Shown: piece after piece, positions 1 to 8,018 of the stretch | Position numbering within the stretch: the first letter of the stretch is position 1 | Layout: the number at the start of each line of letters is the position of its first letter | From: an uncultured Clostridia bacterium | GTDB lineage: Bacteria; Bacillota; Clostridia; Oscillospirales; CAG-272 | Assembly: GCA_944381085.1 (NCBI GenBank) | Contig: CALWJX010000011.1 | Span: 1 to 52,600 of the forward strand | DNA length: 52,600 bases | Reading direction: 5' to 3' | Translations under genes and position numbers: made by a program | Notes under the pieces: generated by a model | Database searches by the model: none | Told to the model about the DNA's origin: nothing | What the model saw: the letters and a program-made list of their open reading frames with translations, nothing else

Positions 1-142
1 TGTTGTGGTGACTCTATTATACCATATCTTTGAGGATCTTCCTTTCCTTTTTGGTTCATATCATTTTAGCACATACAAAAAATAAATATTTTTTAAAAAG
101 GACAATATTTTCAATGTAAAATAAATTTTCCGGCATTCAAAA
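1..142. other. left edge, no gene seen
   Basis: This AT-rich stretch holds no convincing coding sequence. On the minus strand a TATAAT box sits near position 20, so it may be the promoter of a gene that lies beyond the left edge and is read leftward. Nothing else is recognisable. Confidence 0.3.
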
Positions 143-259
143 TTCAATAAGGGTAAAGCCTCGTCATTCAATTTTTTCAGTGGGGAGCTGTAATCTCCCC
201 ACTGAAAAAATCAAGTGAAGTCCGCCTTCTTTTGTGGCGGAGACAGCTTAATTTAGTTA
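143..259. repeat. dispersed repeat, copy A
   Basis: This copy begins with TTCAATAAGGGTAAAGC, continues as CTCGTCATTCAA, carries a hairpin, then reads GAAAAAATCAAGTG and ends near CTTAATTTAGTTA. The same order of blocks occurs at 1903-1997, and a fragment lies at 1668-1690. The centre of each full copy is an inverted repeat whose sequence differs while pairing is kept (GGGGAG/CTCCCC here, GGAGAG/CTCTCC there). It flanks the integrase gene on its downstream side. Confidence 0.55.
172..210. terminator. bidirectional terminator after the integrase
   Basis: A near-perfect hairpin has arms TTTTTTCAGTGGGGAG and CTCCCCACTGAAAAAA around a seven-base loop. Runs of A and T on both sides make it usable from either strand. 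It lies about 100 bases past the stop of the minus-strand integrase, so it can end that transcript. Confidence 0.65.
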
Positions 260-307
260 AATGTCCGGGCAGAGTGAGAATCTTAGATTTTCACGGAAAT
301 GATAAAG

Positions 308-1492
308 CTACATTTTCGGGTGCAAGAAAATGTCCGGAGTCAGGGTTTCCATTTGTCTGCGCTTCTGTTCGAGTGTGGGATGAACGTACAAAGACATTGT
401 GGTCAATACATTTGAGTGCCCCAGAATTTCCGACAGAGATTTTGGGTCAAATCCGTTTTCTACGCAGCGCGTGGCGAATGTATGACGAAGCGCATGAAAA
501 GTATAAACATCCATACCGAGCCTGCGCATATATGTTCTGTAACGCAAATAAAACTGATGGGGTTCGGTCGGTTTTTCAGTGCCGGTGAGAAGATAAGATC
601 CGGAATCGGTATGAAACTGTTTTACATATTCGGCAAGAAAAGAGGGAAGCGGAATGACACGTATCGAGCTTTCCGTTTTCGGTTCGCTTATGATAAGCTT
701 TGTCTTGCTTTGCGCGCCCGATTCAAGATTGGATATACGTTCGACTGTTCTTTTTATCTTAACCGTATTTGCTTTAAAATCGATATCCTCAAATTTCAAC
801 CCGCACAGCTCGCCTATCCGCACTCCGGTATAAAGTGTAAAAATAATACCGAGGCTGACCCTGTCTTTATTTTCTCCGACAACCGGATTGAGAAGTTCGG
901 ATTCGATAGCGTCCCTGTTTATTACTGTCAATATTTCGGCGGGTTTTTTGGATTTAGCCGGATACGGCAAGGAACCGATATCTGTGCAAGGATATCCGTT
1001 TCTCTTTCCGTATCTGAAAATTGTTTTCAATACACAGAGCACATCCGTCACGGTTTTGGGCGACAGATTTGTTCCCTTTATGCCTCCTTTGTTCAGCAAA
1101 TCGAAAGAAAAGCTTTTGAAAAAACAAAAGTCGAGTTTAACCACAGGAATTTCGGCAAGCGCGGGGTTAAGATATTTTTCAACTATTCTGTAATATCTTG
1201 CATATGTAGACTCCTTAACCGAATTTTTGACTTCCGCAAGCCAGAGTCGTGAGATTTCCGAGAATACGGACAATGACTTTGCGGAACGGTCAAACTGCGG
1301 CAATTTAATCGGCAGTGGCGATGACAGAAACTCGCCGTCCTCCAATTCGGCAAACAGTTTATCCCTGACCCCGGAATAAGTGGTAGCGTATAAAAAACGG
1401 TACTTAGCCTTTCCGTTTTCATAATGGTGAATATATCGGGCTTCCCATCGCCCGTCCTTACGTTTGTATATTGATTTTCCCATCCTTGACAT
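308..1492 (-). CDS. tyrosine recombinase / phage-type integrase
   Basis: This site-specific recombinase would cut and rejoin DNA through a tyrosine linkage. The protein of about 394 residues has an N-terminal arm-binding-like segment, a SAM-like core-binding domain near residues 75-165 and a catalytic domain after about 195. All expected active-site residues are visible: Arg225 in GVRIGEL, Lys272, His333 and Arg336 in HALRH, His359 in LGHS, and nucleophile Tyr369. The ATG at 1492 was chosen because GGAG lies seven bases upstream; an upstream in-frame ATG at 1522 lacks such a site. No excisionase, relaxase or phage gene is adjacent, so it is either a solitary remnant or belongs to a very small element bounded by the repeats at 143 and 1668/1903. 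The family assignment is firm; the element is inference. Confidence 0.9.
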   Translation of the reverse strand: MSRMGKSIYKRKDGRWEARYIHHYENGKAKYRFLYATTYSGVRDKLFAELEDGEFLSSPLPIKLPQFDRSAKSLSVFSEISRLWLAEVKNSVKESTYARYYRIVEKYLNPALAEIPVVKLDFCFFKSFSFDLLNKGGIKGTNLSPKTVTDVLCVLKTIFRYGKRNGYPCTDIGSLPYPAKSKKPAEILTVINRDAIESELLNPVVGENKDRVSLGIIFTLYTGVRIGELCGLKFEDIDFKANTVKIKRTVERISNLESGAQSKTKLIISEPKTESSIRVIPLPSFLAEYVKQFHTDSGSYLLTGTEKPTEPHQFYLRYRTYMRRLGMDVYTFHALRHTFATRCVENGFDPKSLSEILGHSNVLTTMSLYVHPTLEQKRRQMETLTPDIFLHPKM

Positions 1493-1667
1493 TATAAAAA
1501 CTCCTTCTGTCCTGAATTTCACTACAAATTTATTTCATCATGTCAATCTCTGTATCTTACGTCATATCAACCGAAAGATCAACCACACTACGGAATATTC
1601 GATTGTTTCATATGAAAATTACGGCAAGTACGCGGTTATAATATTGACATATTTGATTACTTTATGT

Positions 1668-1690
1668 TCAATAAGAGGCAAAGCCCCGTA
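1668..1690. repeat. dispersed repeat, copy B (fragment)
   Basis: TTCAATAAGAGGCAAAGCC followed by CCGTAATT matches the first 25 bases or so of copies A and C and then diverges. It sits just upstream of the integrase gene and, with copy A downstream, brackets that gene by direct repeats. Confidence 0.45.
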
Positions 1691-1707
1691 ATTATAATAC
1701 AGAAAAT

Positions 1708-1744
1708 CGGACACTCTTTACCGATATAAGGTATCGAGTGTCCG
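1708..1744 (-). terminator. hairpin downstream of the alcohol dehydrogenase
   Basis: CGGACACTC and GAGTGTCCG pair across a 19-base loop that can itself pair ACC with GGT. On the minus strand it is followed by ATTTTC, a weak U tract. It lies about 290 bases after the dehydrogenase stop, so its role as that gene's terminator is uncertain. Confidence 0.35.
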
Positions 1745-1902
1745 TTTGCTTCGATGTCAAACAGATGTTTTGTTCTCTTTTACGCAAGTTCTTAATTAAT
1801 AAAATACCATCTGTACAAGAAACGGCTGTCTATTGTGTGACATAAATTCTGTTTTATAATCATCAGGCGCATCAAAAATACGCGTCATGCTTTGCGATAA
1901 GA

Positions 1903-1997
1903 TTCAATTAGGGCAAAGTCCCGTCATTCAACGATTCGGCGGGAGAGTGTAACTCTCCATTGAAAAAATCAAGTGGCGGGACATCTTAATTCGGTTA
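1903..1997. repeat. dispersed repeat, copy C
   Basis: TTCAATTAGGGCAAAGTCCC, then CGTCATTCAA, a GGAGAG/CTCTCC hairpin, GAAAAAATCAAGTG and CTTAATTCGGTTA mirror copy A block for block. The hairpin arms differ in sequence from copy A while still pairing, which suggests a structured repeat and not chance similarity. Confidence 0.55.
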
Positions 1998-2032
1998 TTA
2001 ATACACAATATGAGAATTTACCAAAGCAATAC

Positions 2033-3067
2033 TTAACATTCGAGAGCGACCTTAATGACTCCGTCGCGTTTATTCTCAAACAACCCGTATGCCTCGTCGG
2101 CTTTTGCAAGCGGGTAGGTATGTGTAATAAGCAGTTCGGTATTTATTTTACCTTCCTTTATAAGCGAGATAATTTCGCCGCAGTCGCAACCGTCTACCCC
2201 GCCGGTCTTAAATGTAAGATTTTTACCGTACATTTCGGGAAGCGGTAAAATCTGAGGTCTATCGTAAAGCGCCACAATTGTCACAACTGCATTCGGACGC
2301 GCGCACTGCCAGGCAAGCGAGAATGTCGTATCCGAGCCCGCCGCCTCAATCACGGCGTCCGCGCCGCCAAACCGACTGTTTTTAAGAACAAAATCCCGGC
2401 ACTTATCCGGGGTTACCGTCAGTACATCCGGGTAATGTTCGTTTACAAATCTTATCCTGCCCTCGTCCTTTTCGCAGACAATGATCTTTCCGGGTTTTTT
2501 CAGCATCGCACAAATCAGCGCGCACAGTCCCGTAGGTCCCGCACCGATGATAAGCACCGTATCTCCCTCATTTATTTCGGATATGCGTACAGACCAAAAT
2601 CCCGTCGCGAGTATATCCCCGACAAAAAGCGCCTGTCTGTCGCTGACAGTATCGGGAATTCTGTTGAGTCCGGTATCCGCGAACGGCACCCGCACATACT
2701 CCGCCTGTCCGCCGTCAATCCGGCAGCCGAGCGCCCAGCCTCCGTCTTTGTCGGTACAATTATTGACATAGCCATTTTTACAGAAAAAACATTCACCGCA
2801 AAAGGTTTCCACATTGACAGTAACCCGGTCTCCGGGTTTTACGTTTTTGACCCCGTTACCTACCTCCTGCACAATACCGACCATTTCATGTCCGACAGTA
2901 ACTCCCTCAACGGCACGCGGGACGCTCCCGTGCTTAATGTGCAAATCGCTTGTACAGATACTTGCGAGCGTTACCTTAACAATAGCGTCGCGCTCATGCA
3001 GCAAAACCGGCTTGGGTTTTTCCGCGAGCTCAAATTTTCCTTTTGAAATATATGTATATGTAAGCAT
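2033..3067 (-). CDS. zinc-dependent alcohol dehydrogenase (MDR family)
   Basis: This cytoplasmic enzyme would oxidise an alcohol or polyol with NAD(P). The 344-residue length is normal for the medium-chain dehydrogenase family. Catalytic zinc ligands are Cys38 and His60-Glu61 in the GHE motif, with Asp151 in the GDILATG stretch. Four cysteines at 90, 93, 96 and 104 form the structural zinc lobe. The nucleotide-binding GAGPTG is at 175-180. The start is supported by GGGAG six bases upstream. The presence of the structural lobe argues for the sorbitol/threonine/butanediol dehydrogenase branch, but the substrate cannot be read from sequence. It stands alone, divergent from the exporter genes. 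Confidence 0.85.
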   Translation of the reverse strand: MLTYTYISKGKFELAEKPKPVLLHERDAIVKVTLASICTSDLHIKHGSVPRAVEGVTVGHEMVGIVQEVGNGVKNVKPGDRVTVNVETFCGECFFCKNGYVNNCTDKDGGWALGCRIDGGQAEYVRVPFADTGLNRIPDTVSDRQALFVGDILATGFWSVRISEINEGDTVLIIGAGPTGLCALICAMLKKPGKIIVCEKDEGRIRFVNEHYPDVLTVTPDKCRDFVLKNSRFGGADAVIEAAGSDTTFSLAWQCARPNAVVTIVALYDRPQILPLPEMYGKNLTFKTGGVDGCDCGEIISLIKEGKINTELLITHTYPLAKADEAYGLFENKRDGVIKVALEC

Positions 3068-3424
3068 ATCAGCTCCCTAAAATAACCCGACCGCCGCGTT
3101 TTGAAAAATTTGCAGCGGTCGTAAAAATAAATGCTGTAATCGTAAGTATATCATAATTTGCTCGGATTGTCAATCGGTTTTTGTTATCTGTATTCTCAAA
3201 GAAAATTTTTGGAGAGTCTGCTATTTAAAATGCGGATATCAGATTTATGTGCAAAATTCAAAGATCAGGCTCCGTAAATCATTATAGGCTTAAACCGTCA
3301 AAAACCCTCTTCCGTGCCCGGATTTTCGGACAAGGATTTTTTGTTATGAAAAAACAGATATAACATATTGTTTTTATTTAATATTAAAAAAATTAAAAAA
3401 TCAAGAAAAAATGCATAATTTATG
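3068..3424. other. intergenic region with a GC hairpin at 3088-3121
   Basis: CGACCGC and GCGGTCG form a hairpin just upstream of the dehydrogenase start codon, where it could act as an operator or as part of the 5' leader. The rest is AT-rich with no supported gene. Very short frames near 3231 have no ribosome site. Confidence 0.35.
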
Positions 3425-3453
3425 TTGACAAATAAAGAATATTGTAGTAAAAT
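3425..3453 (+). promoter_or_regulatory. promoter of the ABC exporter pair
   Basis: TTGACA, a 17-base spacer and TAAAAT form an almost perfect sigma-A promoter. The transcript would begin near 3460, about 35 bases before the first ABC gene. Confidence 0.75.
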
Positions 3454-3494
3454 GTAATTAAATATTTTGCGCAAAATATGGCAGGTAATAGCAA

Positions 3495-5285
3495 ATGAAA
3501 ATAATATTTAAGTATATTAAGCTTGCGTTTAAAGAATCCCCTTTGTTAATAATGTTGGGTATGCTGTTTATCATTGTATTTCGGCTGTTGCAATTCGGTA
3601 TGGATTTATCTCTGAAGTTCGCGACAGACTCCATATTGACTGCAACCTCGTATACGGGAATAATACTTCCGTTTATATTGTTTTTCTGCGCGATGATGTT
3701 GGGCGGGAATACAGGAAATTTCAACAATTTGCTTATAACTTTGTATACCAAAAAAACCGAAAAATTTTTCACAAAACGCTTTATGGAACGTACATATCAA
3801 GAAAAACAGGATTCTTTTTATGACGCGACATTTTATAATAAATACGCGTTTGTAAAAAATAATATTCAGGAAACTTATCAGGTTACGGTAACGATTTGCA
3901 GTAAACTTTTTTCTGCTATAGTCAGTTTGATTATAACCGCAACGACTATTTCGTTCCTGAATCCGTTGCTTTTTCTGATTGTATTGGTTGTTTCTGTGCT
4001 GATTGTTTGTATAAATTATTTTATTATAAACAAAAGAAAAAAATTAGCTCAGACTTATACCGAAGAAGAACGTCGCGCGGCATATTACGGGGGTTTGCTG
4101 TCCAACAGAAATCACGCGAAGGAATTAAGAATATTTCATCTTCAGGATTTTTTTCTTGGACGTTGGAAATGCAGTTACGGTAAATATAAAAAAGCATATT
4201 ATTCATTTGATCAAAAGTCAATGATATTGCAGAATATTCCGGGTATTGTTGAACAGATATTAGCCGGAGTCATGATCATATTTTTCTTGTATGAAACAGT
4301 GACGGGTTCAATCAGTGTAGGCGACTTTGTACTGCTGTACAGACTGATGTGGAGAATATCCTGGTCTATTGAATCTATAGTGTCAATTCTGTCAGGAGAT
4401 TTGCTGCAGAACTATACATATATTAAAGAGTATGATCAATTCACAAAAAATAATGAGAAAGAGACAGAGCAAAAAACAAACTCTTCTGTCAGCGCGGATA
4501 ATTTCGAAACATTGGAATTACGGGACGTCTCATATTCATATCCGGCGCAGGAGGGTAATGCCGTTAATCATGTTAATTTTACGCTGAAAAAAGGAGAGAT
4601 AGTCGCTGTTTTGGGATATAACGGAAGCGGTAAAAGTACTCTTTCAAAAATAATATGCGGTCTTCTTGAAGATTATCAGGGACAAATATTATATAACGGT
4701 ATGGACTACAAGCTTTATGCAAAGGAAAAGACGTTTCCGATGTTTGGAATCGCATTTCAGGATTTTACCAGATATGCGTTCAGTTTGCATGACAATATAG
4801 CGGTCGGTATGATTGAGATGTACGATTGCGAAGATGAAGTTTTGAGCGCTGTCAAAAAGTCTGATTTATTTTCTTTAATATCAGAATTGCCGTCAGGAAT
4901 AAATACGATTCTCGGTAAAGAATATGACTCCGCCGGAACAGATTTGTCCGGAGGTCAATGGCAAAGGATAATTTTGGCGCGGGCGCATATGGGGAATCCT
5001 CCCATATTGATATTTGATGAGCCGACAGCTTCCATAGACCCACTGCAAGAAATGCAGTTATTACAGGATTTACGCAATCAGATTAAAGGACAAACGGCAA
5101 TTTTAATTTCTCACAGAATCGGATTCGCGCGTTTAAGCGACAGGATTTGTGTAATGGAGAATGGCGAGATTGCGGAAACGGGAACACACGATGAATTGAT
5201 TAATAAAAATGGAGTATATGCTTCATTATATCATGCGCAAAAGCAACTGTATGATGAGGAAGGAGTTGAACTGAATGCGAAATAA
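3495..5285 (+). CDS. ABC exporter half-transporter (membrane + ATPase), first of pair
   Basis: This is a type I ABC exporter subunit with a membrane domain (about residues 1-310, up to six hydrophobic helices) fused to an ATPase. Walker A GYNGSGKST begins near residue 374, the signature LSGGQWQR near 484, followed by Walker B ILIFDEP and an H-loop histidine in LISHR. The length of 596 is normal for half-transporters. The next gene is a second half-transporter overlapping by 11 bases, so the two probably form a heterodimer that exports a peptide, lipid or drug. The ribosome site (AGGT) is weak. No cargo peptide or maturation enzyme is adjacent, so the substrate is unknown. Confidence 0.85.
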   Translation: MKIIFKYIKLAFKESPLLIMLGMLFIIVFRLLQFGMDLSLKFATDSILTATSYTGIILPFILFFCAMMLGGNTGNFNNLLITLYTKKTEKFFTKRFMERTYQEKQDSFYDATFYNKYAFVKNNIQETYQVTVTICSKLFSAIVSLIITATTISFLNPLLFLIVLVVSVLIVCINYFIINKRKKLAQTYTEEERRAAYYGGLLSNRNHAKELRIFHLQDFFLGRWKCSYGKYKKAYYSFDQKSMILQNIPGIVEQILAGVMIIFFLYETVTGSISVGDFVLLYRLMWRISWSIESIVSILSGDLLQNYTYIKEYDQFTKNNEKETEQKTNSSVSADNFETLELRDVSYSYPAQEGNAVNHVNFTLKKGEIVAVLGYNGSGKSTLSKIICGLLEDYQGQILYNGMDYKLYAKEKTFPMFGIAFQDFTRYAFSLHDNIAVGMIEMYDCEDEVLSAVKKSDLFSLISELPSGINTILGKEYDSAGTDLSGGQWQRIILARAHMGNPPILIFDEPTASIDPLQEMQLLQDLRNQIKGQTAILISHRIGFARLSDRICVMENGEIAETGTHDELINKNGVYASLYHAQKQLYDEEGVELNAK

Positions 5286-7080
5286 GCCAAAAAACTCTGA
5301 TAAACATAGTATTTTTACCGAATTGAGAACAGCAAATAAATTTGCATATCATTCTTCTCCCGTCATATATGTATTATTGATTTTTCTTACATTGTTTAAC
5401 TGTATCAGTATATATGTATCGTTATCATTTACGGAATATATAGTTAATGCTGCGTATAATTTAATAAACGGAGATGTATTGATCCGGGAGGTGGTACAAA
5501 AAGTAATAATATACACATGTGCTATTGTGTTTTTTCAGGCGGTTGCGATTTTAATCACATTTTTGCAAAATAAGCTTCGGTTAAATATGAATCTGGCTTT
5601 TGAGGAGCTGTCTTATCGGAAGTTATCGGGAATATCTTGGGAGTATTATGAAAGTCATGAGTCTACCAAAAATATTTATGAAATGAGGCAGCATTCGTTT
5701 AACGCGTATTGGGAAATGACAACGAGCGCTTTGTTTTATATCTCCCTTGTTCCCTCAATTATAATATATTTTTATTACTTGATTCAAATTCATGTTGTCG
5801 TAATTCCTGTTTACATATTATTGATAGTAATATTTAATCTTCAAATAGCGGGAAAAATGTTCGCGCAGCTCGGAAATTATTGGAGGGAGGTTCAGCCGTA
5901 TAAACAGAAAAAAGATTATTTTTTCGGTATGATAGGCAATCATTCATCTCATCAGGAATTTCGTTTTCTGAGATTATTGGATTTTACATTTAACCATTGG
6001 AATGAGGAGTTTGATAAAGAATTTTCAATCCGTCTGAAAATATTTAAAAAACACGAAGTGACATTACAGACGGCAAGGCTTATTTTTAATATTCCGTACA
6101 TATTGATGATGGTTTTTATAGCTATATTGATTTTTCGGGGAAGATTGGAAATCGGATTCTTGGTAATGGCTAACAGCTTATTGAACAATATTATTGATAC
6201 ATGCATCGGCGTGCAACGCCAAATTACCCAGGATCATATTAATCAGGAATTTGTACAGATATATGAAACAGTAATGAAATATGATGAACCCAAAGACGCC
6301 GCTTGCTCAAATCAATTTGACTCGGTTGAATTGAGGCATATTTCATATAAATATCCCCAATCGGACAGAAACGCGCTGTCAGATTTTAATTTTACATTTC
6401 GCAGAGGAGAAAAAATAGCCGTTGTCGGAGTGAATGGCAGCGGGAAAACCACATTTACAAATTTAATATGTAAACTGACATATAATTTCGAAGGACAGAT
6501 AAGAATATTAAAAGATGAAACTGTTAACGATACCGACAATTCAAATGAAACAATATATCCGGAAGTCTCCTGCGTTTTTCAGGATTTTGCGCAGTACCAG
6601 ATGAGTATATATGAAAATATCGTCTGCGGTGATGTAACTCATACTTTTTCAGAAGAGGAAGTTTGGAATATTCTTGATCAGGTCGGGCTTAAAGAAACGG
6701 TACAGGCATTGCCTTCGGGCATTCATACGTCATTGGGGCAATTGGATAAAGGTATTGAACTTTCAAAAGGGCAGTGGCAGAGAATAGCGATTGCGCGGCT
6801 TTTAGCCAAAAAAGAGGCGACGATATGGATTCTTGATGAACCCACCGCATATCTGGATCCGATATCCGAAATTGAAATCTATAATCTTATAAACGAATTA
6901 TCCGGAAACCGGACGGTTCTCTTTATCTCACACAGATTAGGATTCGCGAGGAAGGCAGACAGAATTGTTGTTTTTGAAGGAGGAAAAATCATTGAAGACG
7001 GCGAGCATTCGTCATTAATGCAACAAGGCGGCAGGTACGCGGAGATGTATAATACACAGAAAAGCTGGTATACGGATTAA
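5275..7080 (+). CDS. ABC exporter half-transporter, second of pair
   Basis: This 601-residue partner has the same layout: a membrane domain to about residue 320, Walker A GVNGSGKTT from about 385, then an ATPase core. The signature motif reads LSKGQ at about 496 in place of LSGGQ, and Walker B is IWILDEPTAYLD. A degenerate signature in one member is common in heterodimeric exporters with one weak ATP site, which fits pairing with the preceding gene. GGAAGGAG lies eight bases before the ATG, inside the upstream coding sequence, so translation is probably coupled. Exporter function is firm; the cargo is not known. Confidence 0.85.
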   Translation: MRNKPKNSDKHSIFTELRTANKFAYHSSPVIYVLLIFLTLFNCISIYVSLSFTEYIVNAAYNLINGDVLIREVVQKVIIYTCAIVFFQAVAILITFLQNKLRLNMNLAFEELSYRKLSGISWEYYESHESTKNIYEMRQHSFNAYWEMTTSALFYISLVPSIIIYFYYLIQIHVVVIPVYILLIVIFNLQIAGKMFAQLGNYWREVQPYKQKKDYFFGMIGNHSSHQEFRFLRLLDFTFNHWNEEFDKEFSIRLKIFKKHEVTLQTARLIFNIPYILMMVFIAILIFRGRLEIGFLVMANSLLNNIIDTCIGVQRQITQDHINQEFVQIYETVMKYDEPKDAACSNQFDSVELRHISYKYPQSDRNALSDFNFTFRRGEKIAVVGVNGSGKTTFTNLICKLTYNFEGQIRILKDETVNDTDNSNETIYPEVSCVFQDFAQYQMSIYENIVCGDVTHTFSEEEVWNILDQVGLKETVQALPSGIHTSLGQLDKGIELSKGQWQRIAIARLLAKKEATIWILDEPTAYLDPISEIEIYNLINELSGNRTVLFISHRLGFARKADRIVVFEGGKIIEDGEHSSLMQQGGRYAEMYNTQKSWYTD

Positions 7081-7220
7081 TCCTATTTTATTTGATGTTT
7101 ACATATTGATTCCGGGCGCATTTATTGAATTTTTTGAAAAAATCCATACGTAAAATGGTATATTTTCGATTCCTGAAAAAAGAAGAAAAAATCCGAAGAT
7201 TTATCAGACAGTAAAACTAT

Positions 7221-7586
7221 TTATTCTTTTGGCGTGGTAATTTCGTTTTCTATCCAAGCCATCAGCAGATTTACAATCTTTTTTTGTTGGGTCATTGTAA
7301 GATTGATTCCCATAGGAACATTGTACCACTTTTTCAGACATTTACGGCAGCAGCACGCACAGGCATGTTGTGCAACAAATACCGGATGCCCGCGCATCGG
7401 GGTCTGTTTTCCGTCATTGGGTATAACTGCGGGAGCCAGCCTTTCTCTGATAAAGTCCTCACAGTGTTTACGTATTACGGAAATTCCTTTTTCGCTGATA
7501 TAGGCTCTGTCTTTTTCGGAAAGGTGAAATTTAGCGCGAAATTCTGATTTCTTTAGACGGGATAATGTCTCCGCTATTGTACTCAT
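7221..7586 (-). CDS. DUF4186 family protein
   Basis: This 121-residue soluble protein matches the DUF4186 family, recognised by the run HPVFVAQHA followed by cysteine-rich ACCCRKC, then a KW.NVP.G..LT motif and a terminal helix with WIENEI. The clustered Cys and His residues suggest a bound metal or redox role, but the function is unknown. AGGAGG lies seven bases before the ATG. It is transcribed alone and convergent with the ABC genes. Confidence 0.75.
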   Translation of the reverse strand: MSTIAETLSRLKKSEFRAKFHLSEKDRAYISEKGISVIRKHCEDFIRERLAPAVIPNDGKQTPMRGHPVFVAQHACACCCRKCLKKWYNVPMGINLTMTQQKKIVNLLMAWIENEITTPKE

Positions 7587-7848
7587 AGTCAGCCTCCTAT
7601 AATTGGTTTTGCCTCTTCACATATCCGCACATTACGGTTTTTTGTCTGTCTTTTAATACATTTTTATCTTGAATTTTATCACACTTTTAAATTTTTGTCA
7701 ACAGTGAATATTTTGTATTTGGAAACTCAATTGACGCCGGGAGTATTGCTTTATCGCTTCCGGCATTATTTGTTTTAAACTGTTCACAATTATGTGGTAA
7801 AATTATTTTATTGAAATTTTTGCTCTGGTTGTCCCCGATTTTAAAAAT

Positions 7849-7883
7849 GCTACACTATATGAACGAAAGGAGGCGAGAGGATG
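7849..7883 (+). repeat. leader repeat 1 with a ten-codon ORF
   Basis: GCTACACTATATGAACGAAA followed by GGAGGCGAGAGGATG is repeated 135 bases downstream as the actual leader of the sigma-factor gene. Here the ATG at 7881 has the same strong ribosome site but opens a frame of only ten codons (stop at 7911-7913). It may be the leftover start of a deleted earlier gene copy, or a translated leader. Confidence 0.6.
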
Positions 7884-7921
7884 TCGGACGCGGGCGGAAT
7901 GAGTGATTTATGAATTTATTA

Positions 7922-7950
7922 TAAAATAATTCACAAATTTATGCTATAAT
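7922..7950 (+). promoter_or_regulatory. candidate promoter of the sigma-factor gene
   Basis: TAAAAT, 17 bases, then an extended -10 TGCTATAAT lies between the two leader repeats. An AT-rich inverted repeat TGAATT/AATTCA at 7911-7933 overlaps the -35 side. This would give a leader of about 60 bases before the sigma-factor ATG. Confidence 0.45.
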
Positions 7951-7983
7951 TTTTTCGAAAATCATGTCAGCATATACGAGAAA

Positions 7984-8018
7984 GCCACACTATATGAGTG
8001 AAAGGAGGCGAGAGAATG
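7984..8018 (+). repeat. leader repeat 2, ribosome site of the sigma gene
   Basis: GCCACACTATATGAGTGAAA followed by GGAGGCGAGAGAATG differs from repeat 1 at only a few positions. It supplies the AGGAGG ribosome site and decides the ATG at 8016 as the real start, since the earlier GTG at 7998 lies inside the repeat. Confidence 0.65.

Larger units (their letters stand above)
1523..2032. other. intergenic region with repeats and hairpin
   Basis: There is no supported gene between the integrase promoter side and the alcohol dehydrogenase stop. The region holds repeat copies B and C and a hairpin, listed separately. Short open frames here have no ribosome site. Confidence 0.4.

Noticed and set aside
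416..1252. Long plus-strand open frame opposite the integrase
   Set aside because: It is antisense to a gene with complete recombinase active-site residues and has no ribosome site or recognisable protein family.
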